A DNA stretch of 12,351 bases from Chloroflexota bacterium (GTDB lineage: Bacteria; Chloroflexota; Anaerolineae; Aggregatilineales; Aggregatilineaceae), in contig JACRBK010000440.1 of the NCBI GenBank assembly GCA_016234525.1, forward strand, positions 1 to 12,351, given 5' to 3'. Below are positions 1 through 5,496 of this stretch, piece by piece (the first letter of the stretch is position 1; every line of letters starts with the position of its first letter). Below the pieces are notes generated by a model. That model saw only the letters and a program-made list of their open reading frames with translations. It was not told the DNA's origin and ran no database searches. Position numbers and translations under genes: made by a program.

Positions 1-444
1 ATAGCCCAACAGATTCGCTCGCACGGCGTCGAGGTGGATGTATGCCCGGTCAAAGAAGTGACCACGCTGGACGGCTACAGCGCCGTGATCGTGGGGAGCA
101 TGGTCCGCATAGGAAAATGGATGCCCGAAGCCCTGAAATTTGTCGAGACACATCGCAGCACGCTGGCCCAAAAACCTACCGCGCTGTTTACCGTGTGCAT
201 GACGTTAGCTGAGGATAATGAGACGAACCGCCAGCAGGTCCTCAATGAATTTATGGCCCCGGTGCGTGGAGTGGTCGAACCGCGCAGCATCGGTCTATTC
301 GGCGGCGTGATGAACCTGGAACAGCACCCGTTTCTGCTGCGTTTCATGCTCCAAAAGATGAACACGCCGCGCGGCGATTTCCGCAACTGGGACGCGATCC
401 GCGCCTGGGCCGATGAAATATACCCGGTGCTGACGCAGAATTAA
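1..444 (+). CDS. Flavodoxin-domain protein, 3' part (HemG/Flavodoxin_5-like)
   Basis: The reading frame is open from base 1, so the start and the N-terminal FMN phosphate loop lie outside the window; 147 residues are visible. The core strand SAVIVGSMVRIGKW, a second strand ending ALFTVCMTL, then FGGVMN and the C-terminal GDFRNWDAIRAWADEI follow the pattern of the Flavodoxin_5 family. That family includes HemG-type protoporphyrinogen oxidase and related menaquinone-dependent flavodoxin-like oxidoreductases. The expected role is FMN-dependent electron transfer, but the substrate cannot be read from this fragment, and a link to heme synthesis would be a guess. The gene ends with TAA and converges on the RtcB gene 55 bp away, with a hairpin between them. 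No neighbouring heme gene is visible. Confidence 0.8.
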   Translation: MAQQIRSHGVEVDVCPVKEVTTLDGYSAVIVGSMVRIGKWMPEALKFVETHRSTLAQKPTALFTVCMTLAEDNETNRQQVLNEFMAPVRGVVEPRSIGLFGGVMNLEQHPFLLRFMLQKMNTPRGDFRNWDAIRAWADEIYPVLTQN

Positions 445-463
445 TTTACCCCTATTCCCCCAG

Positions 464-494
464 CCCCCTTTCCCCGCTGCGCAGAGAAAGGGGG
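464..494. terminator. Hairpin between convergent genes
   Basis: CCCCCTTTC (464-472) pairs with GAAAGGGGG (486-494), a 9-bp stem around a GC-rich loop, in the 55 bp between two converging genes. Neither side carries a real T-tract, so it is either a weak bidirectional terminator or a dispersed palindromic repeat. Its position favours a transcript-end role. Confidence 0.5.
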
Positions 495-499
495 AGACT

Positions 500-1744
500 C
501 TACCGCCGTTTGCCCGATTTCCCCTTCTTGCCGCCGCCGCCGTGCTGATGACGCGGCTTGCCGCCGTCCATTTTGACCAGCCGGGGCCGAAACTCTGCCA
601 GTGTCAGCACCAGATCAGCCTGATCCGCCATCACCTGCCGGATGTCTTTATAGGCGTCCGGCGCTTCGTCCAGACCGGCTGACAGCAGTTCCACGCCCAA
701 CGAATCCAGCTTGGCCTGCACAGACTCCCAGTTAAAACGCTTGAACGCTTCGCCCCGGCTCATCCGGCGGCCTGCGCCGTGTGCCGCGCTGTTGAGCGAC
801 TCGGCGTTGCCCAACCCGCGCACGACGAATCCCGGCGCGCTCATGCTGCCCGGAATCACACCTAACACATCCTGCGCGGCAGGAGTCGCGCCCTTGCGGT
901 GGACGATTACTTCCTGACCGTCTACCATCTCTTTCCAGGCGTAGTTATGATGATTCTCGATCCCGCCCAATACCGGAATCCGCAGCACGTCCGCAAGCTG
1001 GCGGTGAATGATCGCGTGATTGGCGCTGGCATATTTACCCGCCAGAGTCATCGCCTGCCAATATTCCGCACCTGCTTCTTCATCCAGCATCAGCCAGGCC
1101 AGGTGCTGATAGTCTTTGGGCAGCGTGGATCGAAGCTGCATCGCCACTTTGGTATAATGTTCGGCCATTTCCAGCCCAAACCGGCGGCTGCCGCTGTGAC
1201 TGAGCATCGCCAGATAGGTCCCCGGCGGGATCGTGCCGGAGGGAGTTTCCAGAGCCGAAAAGACGATCAGCCCGCCGAACTCCACAAAGTGATTGCCCGA
1301 TCCACTGCTTCCTAACTGCCGGGCCGCCACATCAAAAAAGCGGCGCGCGACCGGGTGTTCATCCCAGAGAGGATCGTCTAAGACTTCGTGCTGGCGGTGC
1401 GGGAACCATTCGCTGCCTGCGCCAAAACGAGTCTGTTCCTCTAACACCGTGCGGAAAAAGTCGCGCCGTTCGTCCAGGACCGAGGGGGATTCATTAAACA
1501 CGGTCATGCGCATCCGGCAGGCAATATCGACCCCGACGGCATAGGGAATCACGCTGTTTTCGGTGGCTAACACGCCGCCAATCGGCAGACCATACCCTTG
1601 ATGGGCGTCGGGCATCAACGCGCCGCGCACCGCGACCGGCAGATGCACCGCCCGTTTCATCTGGTCCAGCGCCCCGGCTTCAATTCCGCCCGCGCCCCAC
1701 ACTTGATAGGGCGCAGCGCGGCTGAGATCATAAGTTTCGCTCAT
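500..1744 (-). CDS. rtcB: RtcB-family RNA-splicing ligase
   Basis: RtcB joins RNA 2',3'-cyclic phosphate or 3'-phosphate ends to 5'-OH ends, using GTP and Mn2+, in tRNA splicing or RNA repair. The 414-aa length is close to E. coli RtcB (408 aa). The active-site motifs are present: PDAHQGYGLPIGG, GVDIACRM (metal Asp73 and Cys76, equivalent to E. coli D75/C78), GSGNHF (Asn151/His152), LSHSGSR (His183), NHHNYA, VHRKGAT, and AAHGAGRRMSR with His322 as the expected guanylylated residue, followed by DEAPDAYKDI. The start is ATG at 1744. An in-frame TTG seven codons upstream is possible but has no better ribosome binding site. The last 20 or so residues form a Gly/Lys/Arg-rich tail beyond the family core. 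No archease or PrfH gene is adjacent. Confidence 0.93.
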   Translation of the reverse strand: MSETYDLSRAAPYQVWGAGGIEAGALDQMKRAVHLPVAVRGALMPDAHQGYGLPIGGVLATENSVIPYAVGVDIACRMRMTVFNESPSVLDERRDFFRTVLEEQTRFGAGSEWFPHRQHEVLDDPLWDEHPVARRFFDVAARQLGSSGSGNHFVEFGGLIVFSALETPSGTIPPGTYLAMLSHSGSRRFGLEMAEHYTKVAMQLRSTLPKDYQHLAWLMLDEEAGAEYWQAMTLAGKYASANHAIIHRQLADVLRIPVLGGIENHHNYAWKEMVDGQEVIVHRKGATPAAQDVLGVIPGSMSAPGFVVRGLGNAESLNSAAHGAGRRMSRGEAFKRFNWESVQAKLDSLGVELLSAGLDEAPDAYKDIRQVMADQADLVLTLAEFRPRLVKMDGGKPRHQHGGGGKKGKSGKRR

Positions 1745-1793
1745 GCCCCGCTCTTTCTTTCTCAAAAAAGATTGACTCCACTTTCGTTTTAGG

Positions 1794-1807
1794 CTGTGTT
1801 GACACAG
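1794..1807. promoter_or_regulatory. Inverted repeat upstream of rtcB, possible operator
   Basis: CTGTGT and ACACAG are perfect 6-bp arms with a 2-bp spacer, 50 bp upstream of the rtcB ATG. The size suits a dimeric repressor site. A TTGACA hexamer overlaps the right arm on the plus strand. The site is seen directly; its function is inferred. Confidence 0.3.
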
Positions 1808-1929
1808 TCAATACAATCCCTTAACGAATCTTTTAACAAGTCCTAACATCTCTATTCGCTCAGGCGAAATATAATCAAGTAGTAGTATCAGCATTTGAAC
1901 AAAATTTATAGATTTTGAATCACACTGTT

Positions 1930-1945
1930 GTGAAAAGGTTTTCAC
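1930..1945. promoter_or_regulatory. Perfect inverted repeat upstream of receiver gene
   Basis: GTGAAAA and TTTTCAC, 7-bp perfect arms with GG between, lie 95 bp upstream of the GTG start of the receiver gene. No T-tract follows, so an operator is more likely than a terminator. No cognate regulator is identifiable. Confidence 0.3.
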
Positions 1946-2040
1946 TCACGCAGCAGTTACAATGGTTCTGGCGAGCTATTGATCTTCTTGCCGTAAGTGT
2001 GTAAGATTAGCGTTAGGACCCTGCCCCTTAGGAGGCGACT

Positions 2041-2400
2041 GTGCGTATCATCTATATCGAAGACGACCCGACCAATATCGCATTGGTAGAACGTGTGGTC
2101 CGAATGGGCCACGATACACTGACTACCTATATGACAGCAGAAGAAGCTGCCGCCAGTATCATTCCTGGCGCGGCGGATCTGATTCTCACCGATATTGACT
2201 TCGGCGACGGCATGAGCGGCCTGGAACTGACCCGGCTGCTGCGTGAGCGTGGGATCAACGTCCCGATCATTGCCATCACCGCCTACGACCTGCAAGAATA
2301 TGTGCGTTGGGCTGAACTGGTCGGCAATGATAACTTTATGGTCAAACCGGTAAACGTACCCGATCTGATCAACCTGTTTGACTTTTATCGCCCTGAATAA
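2041..2400 (+). CDS. Single-domain response regulator (receiver only)
   Basis: A 119-aa CheY-like receiver with no output domain. The acidic pocket is Glu7/Asp8/Asp9, the phospho-acceptor is Asp51 (LILTDID), the switch Thr is Thr80 (AITAY) and the conserved Lys is Lys102 followed by Pro. It starts at GTG, chosen because AGGAGG (2030-2035) sits 5 nt upstream, among the best ribosome binding sites in the window. The usual PxxxG after the acceptor Asp is replaced by GDGMSG, so the loop differs from typical CheY. It is probably phosphorylated by a hybrid or orphan histidine kinase encoded elsewhere, and acts through protein contacts. It stands alone between a divergent rtcB and a terminator, so its partner is unknown. 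Confidence 0.92.
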   Translation: MRIIYIEDDPTNIALVERVVRMGHDTLTTYMTAEEAAASIIPGAADLILTDIDFGDGMSGLELTRLLRERGINVPIIAITAYDLQEYVRWAELVGNDNFMVKPVNVPDLINLFDFYRPE

Positions 2401-2431
2401 CTGGAAGCCCGCGTCATCATGTAGTCCTTAT

Positions 2432-2471
2432 CCCACCAGCCTACCGAAAATCCCCGGTGGGCGTTTTTTTT
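2432..2471 (+). terminator. Rho-independent terminator of receiver gene
   Basis: CCCACC (2432-2437) pairs with GGTGGG (2456-2461), and a run of eight T follows at 2464-2471. It begins 31 bp after the receiver stop codon. Confidence 0.85.
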
Positions 2472-2502
2472 GCCTCACGTTACTTCTCACCAGAATAAAC
2501 AA

Positions 2503-2568
2503 AGGCGGCCTGTGCAGAAAAGGAGCCAACACCCATTTGCCGCACCCGACTTTCTATACAGACCGCCT
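2503..2568. repeat. Long imperfect inverted repeat in non-coding DNA
   Basis: AGGCGGCCTGT (2503-2513) is matched by ACAGACCGCCT (2558-2568), 10 of 11 positions complementary, around a 44-nt loop. A smaller CCAG...CTGG hairpin follows. No T-tract and no open frame explain it. It may be a remnant of a small mobile element or a folded RNA. Confidence 0.4.
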
Positions 2569-2587
2569 ACGCCAGCACGATCCTGGT

Positions 2588-2636
2588 GATTAGTCCCTAG
2601 TTCTTAGTCAACAGTTCTCAGTTATCAGTTTTCAGT
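2588..2636. repeat. Tandem heptamer array, 7 units of NNNNAGT (STRR-like)
   Basis: Seven consecutive 7-bp units run without a gap and each ends in AGT, for example TCTCAGT then TATCAGT. On the minus strand they read ACTNNNN (ACTGATA, ACTGAGA and so on). This matches the short tandemly repeated repetitive (STRR) heptamers described in filamentous cyanobacteria. It lies in a gene-free stretch beside a GC-rich hairpin and a reverse-orientation copy (2677-2686). Confidence 0.65.
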
Positions 2637-2686
2637 AGGGGCGCTGCTTGCCGCGCCCGACTCGCTATTGCTTTTCACTGATAACT
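2620..2686. repeat. Nested palindromic element flanked by inverted heptamer copies
   Basis: The outer arms AGTTATCAGT (2620-2629) and ACTGATAACT (2677-2686) are perfect 10-bp inverted repeats. Between them GGGCGC (2639-2644) pairs with GCGCCC (2653-2658) over an 8-nt loop. The 67-bp whole can fold as a two-tier hairpin, like a REP or small MITE-like unit. No transposase is present in the window. Confidence 0.5.
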
Positions 2687-2772
2687 TGTTTTTTCTTGCC
2701 CCCGTGTTTGCCCCAGGCGGGCGACATTTCCATTAAAGTTTTGTTTTTGCCCGGTCGCAGCGCCTGCTGTTT
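2665..2772 (-). other. In-frame open stretch after the 52-aa ORF stop (possible lost 3' extension)
   Basis: Directly after the TAA of the upstream 52-aa ORF the same frame stays open for 35 more codons, to TAG. It encodes another hydrophilic, Lys-rich stretch ending HGGKKKQVISEKQ, the last part lying in the reverse heptamer copy. Together the two parts would make an 87-88-residue basic protein broken by one stop. An internal ATG (2727) has no good ribosome binding site. Alternatives are chance, a sequencing error at the stop, or a decayed gene end. Confidence 0.25.
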
Positions 2773-2931
2773 TTATCCGTTCGGGGCGAATGTTCGCTTC
2801 TGTCGGTTGGATTCAATTCGGTTGAATGGCAGTCGCCCTCTCCGACCCTTATTGTCGGTCGAAGGTGACTCCTGAGAGTTATCCCGCTTCATTTGCGGGT
2901 TGGCACGGTCACTGTTATCTGAGCCTGCCAT
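2773..2931 (-). CDS. Small basic hydrophilic protein, 52 aa, unknown
   Basis: This short frame starts at ATG 2931, 19 nt after the stop of the 91-aa gene upstream on the same strand, with GAGGA about 9 nt before the ATG. The product is polar throughout, rich in Asn, Ser, Asp and Arg, with a basic second half (GRRGRLPFNRIESN then RQKR), and has no signal peptide or membrane segment. I do not recognise a family. Support rests on tight spacing, the ribosome binding site and non-random polar composition. It would be the last gene of the small-protein run starting at 3837. Several short hairpins overlap it, so a structured RNA is the competing view. Confidence 0.42.
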   Translation of the reverse strand: MAGSDNSDRANPQMKRDNSQESPSTDNKGRRGRLPFNRIESNRQKRTFAPNG

Positions 2932-2950
2932 AGTTGGTCGTCCTCGCTCT

Positions 2951-3226
2951 CTAGCCAGAATATCTGGCTTCCGTCACATCTTCGCCCGGAGCTTTTGTCC
3001 GGATTTCGACAATCGCCTCCTGGGCTGTGTAGATGATGTCTTGCAGCCACCCGACCATCTCACCGGGGGTCACCGGCAAGTCAGATCCGGGTTGACGGTC
3101 GCTTACCACGTCGTGGAGCTGGTCCAGCGCTAAAAACATCGCTTCGAACCATTCCTCGCCATACTTTTTGCATGGCTGGGCCACGAACATCAGATCGTCA
3201 CTAAACTGGGTTTGTTGGTACATCAT
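2951..3226 (-). CDS. Small conserved-looking hypothetical protein, about 91 aa
   Basis: An acidic, soluble small protein with aromatic and amphipathic helix-like segments (EEWFEAMFLALDQLHDVV and EMVGWLQDIIYTAQEAIVEI). It has no signal peptide or transmembrane segment, and I do not recognise the family. Two adjacent ATG codons (3226 and 3223) can serve as start. AGGTGG lies 4 nt before the first and 7 nt before the second, so either is possible. The frame runs 18 codons further upstream, but that part lacks a ribosome binding site and looks random. It lies downstream of the HTH and 71-aa genes on the same strand, separated from the latter by a hairpin, and 19 nt before the 52-aa frame. Overlapping frames on the other strand look like shadows. 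Confidence 0.55.
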   Translation of the reverse strand: MMYQQTQFSDDLMFVAQPCKKYGEEWFEAMFLALDQLHDVVSDRQPGSDLPVTPGEMVGWLQDIIYTAQEAIVEIRTKAPGEDVTEARYSG

Positions 3227-3309
3227 CCTGCCACCTCTCCAGAGGCTTCCATCCAACCAATGCCGGGACGTTTGCCGCACCCTTCAACGTTCCCCGAACC
3301 AAAACGTAA

Positions 3310-3359
3310 ACCGGGGTGTAGAACCTGTTTTTGGTCCCACACCCCGGTAAGGGTTTTTT
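3310..3359. terminator. Strong hairpin between small minus-strand genes
   Basis: ACCGGGGTGT (3310-3319) pairs perfectly with ACACCCCGGT (3339-3348), a 10-bp stem. On the plus strand TTTTTT follows at 3354-3359; on the minus strand the tail is TTTACGTTTT. It may end the HTH/71-aa transcript partially, making the 91-aa and 52-aa genes a weaker downstream part or a separate unit. Confidence 0.55.
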
Positions 3360-3370
3360 GGCTGAGTACT

Positions 3371-3399
3371 GCGGAGATGGTTTACACCTCTCCCTCCGC
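3371..3399. repeat. Inverted repeat at 3' end of the 71-aa gene
   Basis: GCGGAG (3371-3376) and CTCCGC (3394-3399) are perfect 6-bp arms with partly complementary DNA between them. The repeat overlaps the stop codon of the 71-aa gene. It could stabilise the mRNA end or attenuate readthrough. Confidence 0.3.
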
Positions 3400-3597
3400 A
3401 ACGCCGTGAGACCTTATGAGATTGTTTAAAGACTGTTCAAAACTTACGGAAGCTCTACGATACAACCCATCACAATAGACCGTTTTACCTTCGGTGCGCG
3501 CGATCCTGACCGGCATGTGCCAGCCCAGATCGGCCCCCAGAATGGCCTCGGTGGTGATATTTAGTTCGCTGCTTATATTAAGCGAACCGGGTTGCAT
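3382..3597 (-). CDS. Small hypothetical protein, 71 aa
   Basis: A soluble 71-residue protein of unknown family; the middle (GWHMPVRIARTEGKTVYCDGLYRR) looks like a small beta-rich fold and the end (FEQSLNNLIRSHG) like a helix. ATG 3597 is chosen because AAGGAG lies 6 nt upstream; the frame's earlier TTG (3615) would place the ribosome binding site inside the gene. It begins 27 nt after the stop of the HTH gene, so the two are very likely co-transcribed. Pairing with an excisionase-like protein hints at an accessory-DNA origin, but nothing in the product itself shows this. Confidence 0.62.
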   Translation of the reverse strand: MQPGSLNISSELNITTEAILGADLGWHMPVRIARTEGKTVYCDGLYRRASVSFEQSLNNLIRSHGVAEGEV

Positions 3598-3624
3598 CGT
3601 GAACTCCTTGAACAAATCGGACGA

Positions 3625-3837
3625 TTAGTGTTGTTTGATTGCTGTGTCATTGAGCATCTCGAGGATGCTCGAACCCTGAATGAATACGCGCCGGACCCCG
3701 GCTGGTCGGCTAATCTGCAAATACCCTGCGTCGATCAGTTTCTTTAAAGTACTGAGACTCACGCCGAGAATTTCAGCAGCCTCTTGCCGGGAATACACGG
3801 CATTAGATTTGATAGTTCGTTTACCGCCGTCAAACAT
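3625..3837 (-). CDS. Excisionase-like / MerR-type small HTH DNA-binding protein
   Basis: A 70-aa protein with a single winged-HTH of the HTH_17 (excisionase/MerR-like) type: YSRQEAAEILGVSLSTLKKLIDAG, the turn and recognition helix, then a wing ending GVRRVFIQGSSIL. It has no effector domain, so it is either a recombination directionality factor or a small transcription factor. Start ATG 3837 is preferred over ATG 3843: AGGAG lies 7 nt before the former but only 1 nt before the latter. It is the first gene of a minus-strand run, led by a near-consensus promoter with an inverted repeat over its -10 box, consistent with self-regulation. No integrase is visible. Confidence 0.82.
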   Translation of the reverse strand: MFDGGKRTIKSNAVYSRQEAAEILGVSLSTLKKLIDAGYLQISRPAGVRRVFIQGSSILEMLNDTAIKQH

Positions 3838-3850
3838 TCCCATACTCCTA

Positions 3851-3872
3851 GCGTGCCCTCAGTTTAGCACGC
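3851..3872. promoter_or_regulatory. Inverted repeat over the -10 box, candidate operator
   Basis: GCGTGC (3851-3856) and GCACGC (3867-3872) are perfect arms with a 10-bp spacer holding the -10 hexamer. A protein bound here would block the promoter. The HTH product itself is the obvious candidate, by inference only. Confidence 0.4.
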
Positions 3873-3889
3873 GGTCCAGGGGGTGTCAA
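3861..3889 (-). promoter_or_regulatory. Sigma70-type promoter of HTH gene
   Basis: On the minus strand a perfect TTGACA (3884-3889) and TAAACT (3861-3866) are separated by exactly 17 bp, 24 bp before the HTH start codon. The -35 box is consensus and the -10 box matches four of six positions. Confidence 0.7.
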
Positions 3890-4064
3890 CCGCGAACCGG
3901 AGATTGTAAAGTTGTAAATACATATCTTGACAAATTTTTATGGTTCAGGAGAGACCATCTTTCCCTGAAAGCGTTTTAGGAAAACTGGAGAAAAAAGCTC
4001 GCCTTTTATTGAGTTTCCAGAAATCTACTGAAAACTGCCCGCGCTATTTTCTAACTTTTGGCTC
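3890..4064. other. AT-rich gap between divergent HTH and MFS genes
   Basis: No gene seen. It holds a plus-strand TTGACA (3927-3932) without a matching -10 box and weak hairpins such as ATGGT...ACCAT and CTGGA...TCCAG. Base composition is clearly more AT-rich than the flanking genes. Confidence 0.5.
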
Positions 4065-4093
4065 TTGCACACTCGTTCTAATTAGTATATAAT
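4065..4093 (+). promoter_or_regulatory. Near-consensus sigma70 promoter of MFS gene
   Basis: TTGCAC (4065-4070), 17-bp spacer, then a perfect TATAAT (4088-4093). It lies 60 bp before the MFS start codon. Confidence 0.75.
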
Positions 4094-4104
4094 TGCGTTT
4101 ATCT

Positions 4105-4124
4105 GCAATTGCGCAATTGCGCAA
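4105..4124. promoter_or_regulatory. Palindromic operator candidate in MFS leader
   Basis: TTGCGCAATTGCGCAA (4109-4124) is a perfect 16-bp palindrome. It overlaps a tandem duplication of the 8-bp palindrome GCAATTGC (4105-4112 and 4113-4120). It lies 11 bp past the -10 box, over or just after the expected transcription start, the usual place for a repressor of an efflux gene. MarR-family sites often have this AT/GC palindrome form, but no such regulator gene is in the window. Confidence 0.55.
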
Positions 4125-4153
4125 GTATCGTAACGGTCAGCCGGAGGAAACCT

Positions 4154-5419
4154 ATGAGACTGAACCATCTACGAGCCGTTTACGAAGATTACCCGAAGCA
4201 GTTCTGGCTGCTGGTCGGGGCATCCTTTATTGATATGGTAGGAAATGCGCTGATCTTCCCGTTTTTCGCGCTGTTTATGACGGATCGTTTCGATGTCAGC
4301 GTCGGACGTGTGGGCGTCATCTTCGCCCTGTTTTCGATCAGCGGTATCGTGGGCAGCACCATCGGCGGCGCGCTCACCGATCGTTTTGGGCGCAAACCGA
4401 TTGCCCTGACTTCGCTGCTGGTCAGTGCGGCAGGCAACCTGTGCATTGGGCTGGCGAATGACTTTAGCCTGATGTATCCGCTCGCCCTGATGATCGGGCT
4501 GATCGGGTCGATTGGGCATCCGGCCTGGCAGGCGATGATGGCTGACCTGCTGCCCGAAGAAAAACGCATCGAAGGTTTTGGCGTGATCCGCATTCTGTTT
4601 AATGTCGCGGTGATGTTTGGCCCCATCATTGGCGGGCTGCTCGCGGGTGTATCTTATGTGCTGTTGTTCAGCGTCGATGCTGCCGCCAGCCTGATCACCG
4701 CCAGCATTTTGTTGGTCTTTCTGCGCGAGACTCGCCCGCAGGGCCAGGCCGGAAGTGCGCCCGAAGAAACCTTGCTGCAAACCTTCCAGGGTTACCGCCG
4801 CGTGCTGCGCGATACGCGCTTTATCACCTTCATTCTGGTGGGCAGCGTCGTCTGGTTGGTCTATTTCCAGATGAACACGACATTGGCCGTTTACCTGCGC
4901 GACGAACACGGCATCCAGCCGCAGGGTTTCGGCCTGCTGCTCAGCATGAACGCGCTGATGGTCGTGGCGCTGCAATTCTGGTTCACCCGACAGATTCGCC
5001 AACGCGGGTACCCGTCGCTGCTGGTGCTGGCGGCAGGAACGCTGTTGTATGCCATCGGATTCAGCATGTTCGGTTATGTGTCAGGCTATGCCCTGTTCGT
5101 GATGGCAATGATAATCATCACGATTGGCGAAATGCTCGCCGTCCCTACCGGGCAGGCGGTGGCGGTCCAGTTCGCGCCGGAACACATGCGCGGGCGATAT
5201 ATGGCCGTTTTGGGCTTCGGCTTTGCGATAGCATCGGGCAGCGGCCCCTGGCTGGCCGGGCAGGTGATCGCGACTCTGGGCTTTGAATGGGTGTGGTATT
5301 TCGCGGGCGTAATCGGGATGATGGCAGTGATCGCCTATCTGGTGATGTACGTCCGCTCGGCCCCACCCGAAGCGGTCCCCTCGCTGGAAGAACAGCCCAC
5401 GCGTGATCTGGCAGTATAA
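4154..5419 (+). CDS. MFS transporter, 12-TM drug/metabolite efflux type
   Basis: A 421-aa inner-membrane protein of the major facilitator superfamily, probably a proton-coupled exporter. About twelve hydrophobic segments run in two halves split by a polar loop near residues 195-220. Motif A between helices 2 and 3 is intact (GGALTDRFGRK, residues 71-81), and a degenerate copy (TRQIRQRGYP) lies in the second half. The length and single motif A fit the drug:H+ antiporter-like groups (MdtG/MdtH/YfcJ-like); the substrate is unknown. ATG 4154 is chosen because GGAGG (4143-4147) is 6 nt upstream; the frame's earlier TTG lies inside the operator palindrome. Its promoter and 16-bp palindrome suggest inducible expression. 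Confidence 0.9.
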   Translation: MRLNHLRAVYEDYPKQFWLLVGASFIDMVGNALIFPFFALFMTDRFDVSVGRVGVIFALFSISGIVGSTIGGALTDRFGRKPIALTSLLVSAAGNLCIGLANDFSLMYPLALMIGLIGSIGHPAWQAMMADLLPEEKRIEGFGVIRILFNVAVMFGPIIGGLLAGVSYVLLFSVDAAASLITASILLVFLRETRPQGQAGSAPEETLLQTFQGYRRVLRDTRFITFILVGSVVWLVYFQMNTTLAVYLRDEHGIQPQGFGLLLSMNALMVVALQFWFTRQIRQRGYPSLLVLAAGTLLYAIGFSMFGYVSGYALFVMAMIIITIGEMLAVPTGQAVAVQFAPEHMRGRYMAVLGFGFAIASGSGPWLAGQVIATLGFEWVWYFAGVIGMMAVIAYLVMYVRSAPPEAVPSLEEQPTRDLAV

Positions 5420-5437
5420 TAAAATAATCAAAAAAGA

Positions 5438-5462
5438 GGGGCGCTGGAAAAACAAGCGCCCC
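5438..5462. terminator. Hairpin after MFS gene
   Basis: GGGGCGCT (5438-5445) pairs with AGCGCCCC (5455-5462), an 8-bp stem. The plus-strand tail is only CTTCC, while the minus strand has T6 after the stem. It is a weak plus-strand terminator, so some readthrough into the lipoprotein gene is likely. Confidence 0.5.
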
Positions 5463-5496
5463 CTTCCTATCCACCAGCAATGAAGGAGTCGCCCTC

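Larger units (their letters stand above)
1745..2040. other. Intergenic region between divergent rtcB and receiver gene
   Basis: No gene seen. This gap must hold the promoters of both flanking genes. It contains CTGTGT-TG-ACACAG (1794-1807), an isolated TATAAT (1870-1875, plus strand, no good -35 box), and GTGAAAA-GG-TTTTCAC (1930-1945). A TTGACA lies at 1799-1804 on the plus strand but has no convincing -10 partner. I cannot assign either promoter with confidence. Confidence 0.5.

Noticed and set aside
1799..1827. Plus-strand promoter from TTGACA at 1799
   Set aside because: The hexamer at 17-bp spacing is TAACGA, too poor to call, and it lies over 200 bp from the receiver gene.
2588..2636. 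CRISPR-like repeat
   Set aside because: The 7-bp units are contiguous with no spacers, and no cas gene is present.
2790..2910. Series of short hairpins suggesting a structured RNA or riboswitch
   Set aside because: Stems such as ATTCAA-TTCGG-TTGAAT and CCCGC...GCGGG are short, and no known riboswitch core fits (a CTGAGA alone is not a TPP aptamer). The 52-aa minus-strand frame explains the stretch at least as well.
3201..3409. Overlapping small frames on both strands
   Set aside because: They overlap the terminator-like hairpin and the better-supported 91-aa gene, and lack ribosome binding sites.
4109..4153. Upstream TTG start for the MFS gene
   Set aside because: It would begin inside the operator palindrome and add a polar tail; ATG 4154 has GGAGG at ideal spacing.
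4169..5002. 277-aa minus-strand frame
   Set aside because: Antisense to the MFS transporter, with a Gln/Asp/His-rich composition and no recognisable motif.
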